The notes under the pieces: model-generated
The model's database searches: none
The model's input: the letters and a program-made list of their open reading frames with translations, nothing else
Told to the model about the DNA's origin: nothing
Assembly: GCA_963575745.1 (NCBI GenBank)
Contig: CAUYUJ010005044.1
Span: forward strand, 1-64,000
Direction of reading: 5' to 3'
Length of the DNA stretch: 64,000 nt
DNA from: Prorocentrum cordatum
Taxonomy: Eukaryota; Sar; Dinophyceae; Prorocentrales; Prorocentraceae
Program-made: the position numbers and the translations under genes
Shown: positions 53,941-64,000 of the stretch, one piece after another
Numbering within the stretch: position 1 is the stretch's first letter
Layout: each line of letters opens with the position of its first letter

Positions 53941-54994
53941 GATCATAAGCGGTGAGGGGATCTAATTCGAAACGCCTGGCCCGACCTTTCGACCGGCCTC
54001 GGGAAGCGACGGCGAGGAGTTCTTCACAGGGGAAAGGAATGGAGGACGAGGAGCTGAAGGGGGAGGGCGGGGCGGGGCCGGCCTACCCAAGCTCTGCCCT
54101 ATCTTTGACGGTCGAACCAGTAAACGTTGTTTGCCTTCCTGGGGTCTCTGGAGGCCTCCAGGCGCCAGGGGTCCGCGGCGGCACTGACAACATATCAGGC
54201 CAAGCGGGCGCCAGGGTGCCTCCACAGAGCTGCGCCCTTGCTGGCTCGCAGATCTTCGGATGAGACGTCTGGGGTCTCTCCGTAGTTGTCCAACAATAGA
54301 GTATGCACGGCCCATGAAACTCATGAGGGCAACGCGGCATGACCTGGCACCTCGCGAACTCATTATTTCCCCATCGTACAGTGATCGTGTTAACGTAGGA
54401 ACGCATACCCAGGACTGCAGGAGCCTTTCTGGCCACGGTTGGCTTTGGCCACAGACAGGTTCCAAATCTAAGGAGCGGCCCGAAGACCCGAGTCAGTTTT
54501 GAGCTCAAAATGATCCTTACATCAGCGTCTTGACTGCATTCGGTTCAGAAAACGGGAGCGACCAGACTAAGCGACGTCAGGAGGATGACGAGCGTGAGGA
54601 GACAAGGGGAAACGAGAGGGCATTACATCCAAAATGCCACGAAAGCATGGGTATCCTGGCTGGCGAACTTGGTGTCGCCCATGGCTTTCTGGCGCGTCGC
54701 GAACACGTGGCTTGTTGCTGCTTCCTCCTATCTTCGTTGCTTGCAGCTGCTGCGGCCGACGTGTCATGCTTGCCCGAACCCCATGGTGTCGACCCTCCGC
54801 TGCCTCATCTCTCTCGTTTCTGCCACTATCAAACGAATAGAAGAGGGAGTGCCACCCTTCCTGTATGAAATCATGCTAGCCAATGTTAGCCATCGTTGAC
54901 CCAAGCCAATGCGTTTCTAGCAGCAACTTTGTTGTGCAACATGTGTTGACTGTCTATATGCTATCGGAGAAAAACCCCAATCATAATCTTGTTC
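53941..54994. other. Unassigned sequence
   Basis: No gene, RNA or repeat recognised. Confidence 0.5.
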
Positions 54995-55240
54995 GGGCTA
55001 CAGGGCTATGGGGCTATAGGGCTATGGGGCAACAGGGCGATTGGGCTATAAGGCTATAGGGCTATAGGGCTATTGGGCTACAGGGCCATATGGCTATCAG
55101 GGCTATAATGCTATAGGGCGATCGAGCACCCGGGCACCCCAGGGCACCTCCAGGCACCCCGGGGCACCCCTGGGCACCCCCGGGCGCCCGGGCACCCAAG
55201 CACCCGGGCACCCCCGGGCACCCCCGGGCACCCGGGCCGG
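54995..55240. repeat. GGGCTATA(G) and GGGCACCCC minisatellites
   Basis: 8-10 bp GGGCTATAG units (54,995-55,120) pass directly into CACCCCGGG units (55,125-55,240). Confidence 0.95.
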
Positions 55241-55379
55241 CCACCGAAATCGGCGGCCCACCTAACGTGTGCTAGGACCCCTATAGAGGCAAGCTCTGGT
55301 TGGGGAATATGTTTATACACACACCATATTCCTATTTATATATTTTTACAGGGCCGGGGACCCCGGAAAAGCGGCACAC

Positions 55380-55842
55380 GGTGCCCCCCCCCCAAACGAA
55401 TTTCGGCCTCCCCGAGCCTTTGGGGCGCCCCTGCAGAGTGCTCCGTGTCTGTCCTGCGAGTGCGACGCGAAACAAAAAGGCCCCACCACGGCCAAAGAGG
55501 GCCCCGAGACGCCCAAAGATCGGCCCAAGACGCCCAATCTGGGCCCAAGACTGCCCAAGACGCGTCCAAAACGCCCCCGGAGACCCCCAAGAGGCCTCCC
55601 AAGAGAGCCCCGAGAGGCTACCACTGTGTTTTTTTTTTTCTGTGTTTTTGGCCTTCTCGCTTTTCCCGCTTCCCGACGCTCCACAATGGCCCAAAAGGCT
55701 CCCTAGATCGCCCCAGTACTGCCCACGAGGCCCCCAAAAAGGCCCCGACACGGTCCAGGAGGGCTCCGAGACCGCCCAAGAGGCGCCCAAGACGGCCCAA
55801 GAGAGCACCTAGACGGCCCCAAGAGAGACTCAAGAGGGCGCC
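55380..55842. repeat. S2-like CCAAGA array, left of YR element 2
   Basis: Units such as GCCCAAGACGCCC and GGCGCCCAAGACGGCCC around a T-rich core (TGTGTTTTTTTTTTTCTG, about 55,626). It stops at 55,842, where the YR element's A1 repeat starts. Confidence 0.85.
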
Positions 55843-55971
55843 GAGAAGTCGCGTCGAGGCTGGGCCCGCGCTAACGCAGGGCACAACCGTCGACTGGCGC
55901 AGGCCCAGGCCAGGCGGTGGGGTGAGCGCGAGTCGGCGTTGCGGAGCCGAGCAACCTCGCCGACGCCTCCC
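55843..55971 (-). repeat. Split direct repeat A1 of YR element 2
   Basis: 129 bp beginning GAGAAGTCGCGTCGAGGC, matching 56,272-56,400 except at two bases. Confidence 0.9.
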
Positions 55972-56271
55972 CCAAGCCTGGCGCTGGGTCAGCCCAGCCT
56001 CGACACAACTAGCAGCCACTGCGACGCCAGTGCGCTCGCGCAGCAGGGTCGGGCGGGTGGGGAAATACGCATCCCGCCAGCGGGACGGCCACGCGTGAGA
56101 CAAATCCCATTCACCTGCGACGAGAACGCGCTCGCGGGCGCGCAGGGTGGGGATCCGCCTCAGCCGTGAATAGCCGTCCGCAGCATTAGAGACAAGCAAG
56201 AAGATAGCCAATAGGGGACACGACGCTCGCGCGACTTCTCCCCGCGCTCAAATGCTGCCCAGAGCGCCCAT

Positions 56272-56400
56272 GAGAAGTCGCGTCGAGGCTGGGCCCGCGC
56301 TAACGCAGGGCACAACCGACGACTGGCGCAGGCCCAGGCCAGGCGGTGGGGTGAGCGCGAGTCGGCGTCGCGGAGCCGAGCAACCTCGCCGACGCCTCCC
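56272..56400 (-). repeat. Split direct repeat A2 of YR element 2
   Basis: Second copy. The B1|A2 junction is GCGCCCAT|GAGAAGTCG. Confidence 0.9.
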
Positions 56401-56599
56401 GATGCATGCTCGGCGGAACGACGCCCAAGCGCGCTCTAAGCAGACCGCAGATGCCTGGTCTGCTTGACTCACGGCCTGGGCGGCCCCTTCACCGCTTCCG
56501 CGGCGATCGGCGCGTCCTGCGCGCCACGCGCCGCCGCGGAGCCCCGACCCCGATGCCTGCAGGGCGGCGCCTCGCCGGAATCGGAGTGCGCGATCTCGG

Positions 56600-57760
56600 C
56601 TTCTGCCGCCAGCACCATGGCTCGCGTCTTTGCGGCCGGGTACCTGTGCGCCGCCAAGCGCCGCGCCCTCGCGATCCAGGCAGCGCGGCCGTGCCCCCTG
56701 TCGGAATGGAGTGCCCGAACGCGGCCACAGATCTCCAACCCCCTTCGAAGAACAGCGCTGCTGGCCCCCCGGTGCGGAGTGCCTGTGTGCGAGAGACACG
56801 AACTGCGCGCGGGCCCTGGGTAGGCAGGGGACGGCAAGAAGGGGAGCCCATGCCTGGTCGGCCCGGCCGCGCCTGAAGCAATGCGTCCCCCACTCCAATG
56901 CCCTATGGAGCCCGAGGTGGGCAGCGGCGAGCTTGACGCAAGCCAGCCCGTCCACGTAAGAGACGCCCGGCAGGAGCTGCTCGCCGGGCCGGAGCGAATG
57001 CCGAATGATGCAGACCGCACACAATCGTTTGCCCTGGAGCTGGCATACGAATACCCTCCAGACCTCGCGATGCGGGGAGCCCGGGGCGCGCCCCGCCGCG
57101 CGCGCGCGCTCGGCCCGCCGGGTCGGGAGCCGCTCTCCCCTTCCGCTGGCGGAATTGCACCTGCACCTGGTGCTTTCCTTCGTCTACGTGGAGCGAGACG
57201 GCACTATGCCCAGGCGCATTCAGCCCCACTACTTCGGAGCCGAAGCGCAAGCAGACCTGCCAGCATATGACGAAAGCGTCGGCCATATCGCCGCGTCCGA
57301 TCTGCCAAACGCCAGGCCCGCGGGCCGGCACGCACGGCAGGCCGCTTAGTTCGAAGAGCGCGCGGCCGCGCCTCGCGCAGCCAATCCGACATCGCGCGCA
57401 CGTTTTCGGCCGTGGCGCGCGCACGAAATCTTTGCGCACCAGGCGGTTCCGCCTGCCGCCGATATCATGGGCTCGCGGCCGACGCGCGCGGCGGCCGTAC
57501 CTTTCGGGCACCGAATACCAGGGTCCGCGTGTCCGCCAAAGACCCTGTGTCTGCGCGGAGCAGATGCAGGACTGAGCGAATGCCCTGCAAATAGTTCGAC
57601 AGGGTCCCCGGGCGGCGACAGAGCGCCACCATCATGTCCCGCGCGATGGCGCACGGCGGCCAGGGCGGGACGCCTGCCGCATCGCACGCCTGGCCGTACA
57701 ACTCCACCGCCGAGGCATACGGGTATGCCGAGAGCTTCCACGCGTGGAATTCTCGCCACA
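56600..57760 (-). pseudogene. YR element 2 tyrosine recombinase, broken
   Basis: Core-binding helices FHAWKLSAYPYASAVELYG and GTLSNYLQGIRSVLHLL (57,760-57,510); DMADAFVICWQVCLRFGSEV with the first catalytic Arg (near 57,220-57,290); WGTHCFRRGRADQA, the H-x-x-R box (56,869-56,893); GGWRSVAAFGHS (56,695-56,745). In that last box the residue expected to be the nucleophile Tyr is Ser (TCC). Boxes are in three frames. Confidence 0.75.
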
Positions 57761-58338
57761 GCGCGGCCATCTGGATGCGGCGCATGCACTCCAGTCCTGC
57801 TCCTGACACCCGCAATTCCTCGGCGCGCCGACGAGGTGTTCCTGGCACCCGCCGCACGCCGATGTCCTGCCTCGCGCGCACCTCCCGCGGAATGCCGCCT
57901 TCGCATATGAATATCGCGGGCGGAGCCTGGAGTTTCGTCAGCTGGCGGATTGCCTCTGCCAGCATCGGCGGCGCTGGTACCTCCGCGCCTCGCGCGGCGC
58001 ACGAGGACGGTGGCGCCGCGCGGTGGTGCCTGCCGTGCCTGCCTTGCCGCTGAGAGCAACGCGAGGGCTTCTTGAGGCGCCAAACCCCCGCCGGGCCGGC
58101 GTTTCGCGCGCAAGCCCGGTGCCGGTGCCGGGCACTTGGCCGCTTTCTCGAGTAACGTTTCCGCCGCCTTCGCGCCCACGGGTCAGCGGGCGGCGGCTGG
58201 CCTTGCTTGCTCCGCCGGATGGGGCGGAGTTGCGCGCGCGCGCTCGACCTGGGAGAGCGATGCCGCTGCATCGTCCTCCCGGGGCCGCTTTGCCTTTTCG
58301 TGGGTCAGCTTACGCGCGTGAGTAATAAGCGCCACGGT

Positions 58339-58446
58339 GAAAAAAACAAAAAAAAAAAAACAAAAAAAAAAAAAAAAACAAAAAAAAATAAAAAAAAAAA
58401 AGAAACAGAAAAAAAAAAAGAACAAAAAAAAAAAAAAAAACAAAAA

Positions 58447-58480
<34 letters not shown>

Positions 58481-58509
58481 AAAAAAAAAGTAAAACAAAA
58501 AAAAAAAAA
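58339..58509. repeat. A-rich tract inside YR element 2
   Basis: About 170 bp of A with isolated C, G, T, between the RNase H and recombinase coding regions. Same texture as 53,209-53,868. Confidence 0.93.
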
Positions 58510-58819
58510 GGCACTCTGACCACTCCCGGAGGCACGGGAACACTTCCCTCGCCTCCTTCGCCGTGAATCCGGACAGGTCGGGGGGATACGCCGCTCCTTC
58601 GGCTGCGAGCAAGGATGTCAGACACTGCAGAGCTTCCGCGCCTACCGGATGCGAATCATTTTCGGGCGTCCACCGCGACGCGTGTGACAAGCACGCAAGC
58701 ATGGCGCCCGCGGGCCCCCTCTCTCGGCGGGCCTGGTCGCCACGCGCTCGCCGCGCAAGCCTTTGCGCCCCCTGCAAATTGCCCTGTGCGACTTGCTGTG
58801 CATGCCCGCGCGAATGCCA

Positions 58820-59400
58820 GGGCGCCGCGCGGGGCCATGGCCACGCCACTCGGGTGAAGCCCTCGCGGTGCATGGCCGCAATCGCGGCCGCCTTCGTTGC
58901 GGGCCGCGTAGGGGCGTCTGCCACGTTGAGCGCGGATGGCACATACCACGCGCTCAGGAGGCACCGCGCGGTCGCTGCTGCGAACCAAATATCTGCCACG
59001 AGCGCGTTATAAACTGCCTGGCGCGAGGTCCCGCGTAGGAGCACCCCGAGCGCGGCCTGGCGCGGTCAGCGGAGCATCGCACGGGCAGCTCGGCGACCCG
59101 CGCCCGGCCGCGCCTTCGAATCGACAAATAACACGATTTCCGCATCGCGCAGCGTCGCGAGCAAATGATGCAATGCGCAAACGGCCGCGACGAGTTCCCA
59201 TGCCGCGACCTTTCGCAACACGGCGGACTGTCCGCCAGGCTACGCGTGGCCGGGGCGCCCCCGCCTGCGTCTTGCGGTGCTTCGTCCACCGCTTGATCGA
59301 CGAAGGCACATCAGCCGCTGCATAGCGCTTACCGCTGGGCCCAATGATGACCCACGCGAGCCTGCGGAGGCGGGGCGGGCCGGGCAATGCGGGCGCCGTT
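58820..59400 (-). pseudogene. YR element 2 RNase H, broken
   Basis: YLVCSDATGG (first Asp), ELVAAVCALHHLLATLRDAE (Glu, near 59,130-59,190), LFVDSKA and YVPSALNVADAPTR (near 58,900) give the D-E-D-D order across frames. Confidence 0.75.
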
Positions 59401-59549
59401 CCAAACAGGCGCGCGCGTGTGTCGCCTGCCGCCGCCCGTCGCGTCGGAACAGACGAGGTAGCGTGGCCGCTCCGGGGTCACCCGCAGGGGCACCGCTCGT
59501 TCCGGCGCGCTCCGGAGGAAGCGCAGCCACCATTCCAATGCCCCGCGGA

Positions 59550-60800
59550 GCCGCGACTTCAACCTCCATCCCCGCTGCTGCGCGTGCCAGAACAGCGGGG
59601 CGAGGTATGCCCGGGCACCTGCCGTCGCTCTCGCGCGCGCGCGTCGCTCGCGCGCGGGAGCTTGGACGTGCCTCTGCCGAACACCGCAGAGGAGCCCCAT
59701 CCGAGTCTGCCGGCAAGTTTTGATGCCGCCGCCGGCGACATTCTCCCTGCCTCCAGCACCCACTCGATCTCTTGGATCCATTTGTGGCGCTTGTCGCCAC
59801 CGATCGCGAATACTAACGAGAGCTCATCGCCCGATCCGCGCACTTCCGCGTCGACGCCGAGCACAGTGGCCCTCGGCTCGGCAACGACGCGTTTGCCGGC
59901 GTCCAGGCGCCAGCCCAAAAGGTCTTCGACGACCGCCCTCAGGACCTCTGCGGCATCGCGGGGGCCGCCCGTGCCGGGCCCCCTGTCCGCGTCGGCCCGG
60001 AACAGATCGTCCACGAATCGGCCCGAAGCGAGCGAGAACTGCTTGGCAAGGATGGCCTGCCGCGCTCGCGGGGCGCTCGCCGTGCCGCCGCGGCGCTCGC
60101 GCCTCGCGCCTGGAGCGCCGCCCCAACGCGGTCCCAAGCGTATCCGCTGCCCACGGCGCCGAAGGGGCAGCTCAAGAGTTGCAGACAGTATCCCTCGCGG
60201 GCTCCCTTGGCCCATACCGAATGGGCCAACGGGAGGTCGGCGCCTCGCACGGGCAACGTTTTGTAAGCACCGATGAAATCTTCTTTGCTCAGCACCGGCG
60301 TGCCGGCCGCGGCCGCGATCCGCGCCAGCTCGACCAGAACATCGAGAGAATCCACCCTGCGCGCGGTCGCGGCGACACGGGAGAGCGGACAGCGCGCGCG
60401 AGTGGCGGGGGGGGGGGGAAAGGGCCCGCCTGCACCTCTCGGCTGCGGCGGCGCAGTCATTAACGCCCGTGGCAGTGAAATCGTCGATCGCGCGTACCTG
60501 GACGCGTTGGCTCCCGGCGCGGCGCCCAGGAGAGGGGACGGTGCATGCCGCGGCGAATGCGCCATTCCTTGCGTATCCATTCTTCCAACTTCCAGCGCCA
60601 TCCCTCGTCTACAGGGAATCGCGGGTTTAACACCGCCCCGCGTGGCAGGTCGGACAACCGGACCCACGCTGCCTGTCCCGCGGCCACCTGCACGCTCGCG
60701 GACGTCGCAGCATGGGCGACTGTCCCCGCTGGCTTGCGCGGCGCGCGCCTCTTCGTATGCTTTATCATGTAAAATCTGGGTGACTTCCGCGTCGGCCCCC
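59550..60800 (-). pseudogene. YR element 2 reverse transcriptase, broken
   Basis: AIDDFTATGVNDCAAAAE finger strand (near 60,460), SKEDFIGAYKTLPV motif A (near 60,270), SCPFGAVGSGYAWDRVG motif B, then in another frame GRFVDDLFRAD motif C (near 60,005), EPRATVLGVD and SPAAASKLAGRLGWG thumb. Motif C keeps both Asp residues (FVDD), unlike YIDN in YR element 1. Confidence 0.8.
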
Positions 60801-63700
60801 AGATCCCGAGACACGCGCTCGAGGGTGGCGGCGTTCAAAGTGTCCGCTCGGCTGCGCAACTCGGATGGGCATTCGGCCCCCTTGGGGGTCACGGGCGCGT
60901 TCATGCCCGAGCGCGGCAGGACCCCCACTAGCGGGAAGCCCCGCTCCAAGTCACGCGTCAAATTCTCGTCGGACGCCTCAAGCTCGGAGCCGCGCCCCGC
61001 TGTCGCGCGCGCGCGCGCTGCGTCGCTGGTCACCCCTGCAGCTTGCATCATTTCGGCCAAAAGCAACAAGTTCTTGTCAGGCCCAAGGACGGAGCGCACA
61101 TGCCATGGTAACTTCGCATAGCGTGCCTCGCCCGACCGCGCTCTCCGCCGGTGCTTCGCGGTGGCGGCGTGCCGGGCGGCGCCTTCCATTCTGAAGCCGT
61201 CACACGTTTGCGCTCTCGCCAAAATTGCAACGCCGCCTCGCGCCTCTTCTTGCAAGAGCGCGTCGCTCGTCTGGCTCGCCGCCACCGCCGCATCGCGCTC
61301 AGGTCCCGCAAGCGGCGCTATCTCGCGGACTCGCGGCAAGTGTGCCGCCCAGGCGGCGTGGCAAAGAGGGCTCATGCCCGCCCTCTTGTCTTCGTCGTCG
61401 AGCAACGCATCCACGGCGGCTTTGATCTGCGCGCGCGCGCTTCGCGGCTCCGCCCCCGTAGAGTGGCGGGCAAGGGCCTCTTCAAATGCGCAGCCGGTAT
61501 CGTGGATTTGCTGGGGGCAAAGGTCGCCGCCCCCGCCTTCGGCGCCGTCGTCGGAATCAACATCCGCGTCCTGCGCTGCGCTCGCCGCGGGCGGGGCGGT
61601 CTCGCGCGCGGCGCACTGGCGGCGCCTCCTGCCCCTCGGGCGACGGCCCGCGCCACGCTGCGCCCTCGCCGCTGTCGGCAGGGTGCAATGGGGAGGCCCC
61701 GTCGTCTGCATCACTGGCTGGTGCGGCGCCCCCGCGGGGGGCGCGCGCGCGCGCGCGCGGAGCGCGCCTCGGGCGGGCGAATAATTAGCATGCACAGCGC
61801 CGGCGCCCTGGCTTCACCACCGCCAGGACTCCTTTCGCTCAGGCTTGTGCCACGAGCTCCCCGCGTCCTTGGGAGCCCCTCCCTTGCCGGCCTTTCCGCT
61901 CCCCTTCTTGCTGAAGGTATCGCGGCGGGGGCTGCGCGAGCGCTGGCGGAGGACAGGGCTCACCGGGGTCCGTGGCTTCGCCGCCTCGCGCGCCGCGACG
62001 CGTGCTCGCGCTCGCGGGGCGCGCGCGCGCGGGCTCGCGCCTGGTCGCGCCGGTCGTTGCCGCCATTCTTGCCCCCGCCCTTGGCGAACGCCGCCTGGCG
62101 GTCCGACTGCTGGACTCTCTCCTACAGCGCGCAGCGCGATGCACGATGCCAGGGCGGCGGCCACTCAAAAGCGCTGCGCTACTTGGCGGCGCGCAGAATG
62201 TCCCACGACAACGCAGTGAACGAGGCCGTCGCATCCTCGTCGCCGTGTTCCAGGTCTTTCGCCACTTTCTGGCGGAGAAGCAAATCGTACGTGTAGGAAA
62301 CCTGGACGCGGCGCGGGCTCCCGCGCGCGGCCCCCTGGGCATCGGGCCCGCCGCTCCGCGGACGCGCCTTGGCGCCCCCGTGCTCCTCGCTCACGCGCGC
62401 GAGCTGGTACATGTATCCCAATAGCACGACGGGATCAAACACTTTGGACAGGATGCAGCGAAGCCCCCACTCCATTACGTGGGCCTCACGCCACGGGGCG
62501 CGCGTGGGCGCGCGCGCTGCGCTGCGTCGCGCGCGACCTGGAAGTGCGCATAACCGAGAAAATCCATTCGGTCCAGGGCCGCACCCGCGCGGGTCGCCGC
62601 GGTGACGGCCGACGCGCGATCGCGCCACGAGCCCGCCCCCGCTGGTACCGAGTCCAGCTTCGGCATTCGCGCCCATTGGGGCTTGCAGTGGTCCTGCGCG
62701 CGGAGCAATCGGCGAAACGGAAGCTTGTCATTGCGCGTGCCGCCGAGCAGGGAGCCTGCAGGCTCTCGCCCTCGGCGCTCCCAATGTAGTTATGAGCGGC
62801 CATGGGACTGGGCTGTCCGGCCCGCGGCCGCGAATTTGCGCATCGACTCCTCGGTCGGCAATCCCTCACGGGGGAACTTGCCGAGCCAGACCTCGCGCAC
62901 ACGGTCCTGCCGAGGCGCGCATCCCCGAACAATGCCGCCCGCGCATGCGAAAACGCGGCGCGCCTCCATGGCGAACGCCAGCGGCTTCTCCCGCTTTTCT
63001 TCGAGCAATTCCTTGCTGGCCTTCACGTATTCTTCCATTGCCGCCGCAATCCGCGTCGTCTCCTCCGCGGGCTTGGCGGCCGCCTCCGCCGGGGCCGATT
63101 GCTGACCCTCCTGGCGGCACGCCGCGCGGCGGCCCACGTCCTCGCGCACCAACGGGGCGGGGGCCTTCCGCCCGAAGGCTTCCATCGCTCGCGACTGTGT
63201 CCGCAGCGCCATATTGATGCGGCACGGCTTAATCGCGAAATCGCGCCACTCCGCGGAAGAATCGCCCGCAAACGGCTTCGCGCCTGGCTTCAGGGCCGCA
63301 ATCAACATATCGCGCATGCCGCATCCGAGTAATCAATCGGGCGGACCGCCCCGATCGCTTCGGCCATCAGGCGCGCGACCGTGGTGCACAGCACCAGCTC
63401 GGGAGCTGGCGATGCGCCCCCCTCCGCCGCGTTGGCCGCTGCGACGAAGAGGACCCAATCGGCCTTGCGCGCCGCTGCGAGTGGGCTCATGCCCGCGGTA
63501 GACGCACGGAGACGCGCGCGCGCGCCCTGATGGCATTTTTTGTCGGTGCCGAATGCGCCAGCAGGCAGATCGCCAAGCAACTCAACGATGTCTGAGCGAG
63601 CCAGCGCCATGGATGCTGCGCGCGCGTCGGAAAGCGCCGCGCACGTATCCCCCGCGGCGTCCTTATCGCGCGCTGGCGGTTGCACACGACATAACCCGCA
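60800..63700 (-). pseudogene. YR element 2 Gag-like region, broken
   Basis: Alanine-rich helical protein signal moves between frames: 63,620-63,302 (ARSDIVELLGDLPAGAFG), 63,317-62,790 (RIAAAMEEYVKASKELLEEK), 62,480-62,179 (ILSKVFDPVVLLGYMYQLAR) and 61,795-60,800 (NLTRDLERGFPLVGVLPRSG near the RT). No named domain. Identity rests on position. Confidence 0.45.
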
Positions 63701-63999
63701 GGCATCCAGCGCAAGAGGGCAGGCAAACGCACGCCGCAGGCATACTGCGCACCGGGGCTGACAGGCAGCATCCGCAGGCATACTGCGCACTGGGCCGGCA
63801 TACGGCAACCGCAGGCGTACTGCGTACAAGGGCCGGCATACGGCACACACTTGCAGGCATACTGCAACGCACGCAGGCATACTGCGCTATGGGGGGGGGG
63901 GGCCGGCATACGGCACTCGCAGGCGTACTGCGCTTAATGGCCGGCATGCGGCGCCCACTTGCAGGCATGCAGCCGCACGCGCAGGCATACTGCGGAGAG
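63700..63999. repeat. GCAGGCATACTGCGC tandem array
   Basis: About 14 units of 17-24 bp alternating CGCAGGCATACTGCGC and GGCCGGCATACGGC, continuing to the window edge. The second type is near-palindromic. Confidence 0.9.
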
Positions 64000-64000
64000 G

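Larger units (their letters stand above)
55843..64000 (-). mobile_element. Second YR retrotransposon with split direct repeats, decayed, runs off the window
   Basis: A 129-bp repeat occurs at 55,843-55,971 and 56,272-56,400 with two mismatches. About 300 bp lie between them (candidate B1, whose partner B2 should lie beyond 64,000). Minus-strand order after A2: tyrosine recombinase (56,600-57,760), RNase H (58,820-59,400), RT (59,550-60,800), Gag-like (upstream to about 63,700), i.e. Gag-RT-RH-YR in coding direction. Domains are spread over many frames. No methyltransferase-like domain is seen. Confidence 0.82.

Overview
This is eukaryotic nuclear DNA with almost no host-gene signal. It has no operons, ribosome-binding sites, tRNA, rRNA or CRISPR. 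High GC, reverse transcriptases of kinds I associate with dinoflagellates, split-direct-repeat tyrosine-recombinase retrotransposons and very dense simple and satellite repeats point to a dinoflagellate (Prorocentrum/Symbiodiniaceae-like). That assignment is inference: I saw no spliced-leader exon or host gene that would settle it.

Layout. (1) 1-3.1 kb: satellite and GGA repeats. (2) 3.1-8.1 kb, minus strand: a frameshifted LINE with endonuclease, reverse transcriptase (RT) and zinc-finger tail. (3) 8.1-13.2 kb: triplet, GA/TA and CATA microsatellites and a cruciform-type inverted repeat. (4) 13,225-19,677, minus strand: a complete, young-looking tyrosine-recombinase (YR) retrotransposon of Ngaro/PAT-like architecture. 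Its split direct repeats are identical between copies. It encodes a small Cys-rich membrane protein, a Gag-like protein, RT-RNase H, a tyrosine recombinase and a C-terminal cytosine-C5-methyltransferase-like domain. (5) 19.7-38 kb: interlocking satellite families, a MITE-like inverted-repeat unit and microsatellites. (6) 39-40.7 kb, minus strand: an unidentified broken gene-like region. (7) 41.5-48 kb, minus strand: a decayed LINE whose 5' side carries ~100-bp tandem monomers, interrupted by a 2.4-kb inverted-repeat unit filled with a GGGGCCC-type minisatellite (48.6-51.0 kb). (8) 52-55.8 kb: GAG/GAA repeats, a 660-bp A-rich tract lodged in a tandem repeat, and more satellites. (9) 55,843 to the window end, minus strand: a second split-direct-repeat YR retrotransposon, heavily decayed, whose recombinase has Ser where the catalytic Tyr is expected.

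How the parts work together. In the 13.2-19.7 kb element, RT-RNase H would make the DNA copy and the recombinase would insert a circle. The internal B1|A2 junction is exactly the sequence made by joining the two outer ends, as the circular-intermediate model predicts. The methyltransferase-like domain could modify the element or its target. The Gag stop has a GCC-UGA-C context from which a +1 shift leads directly into the RT frame, resembling antizyme and prfB frameshift sites. Both YR elements sit inside arrays of the same CTTGG/CCAAG satellite family.
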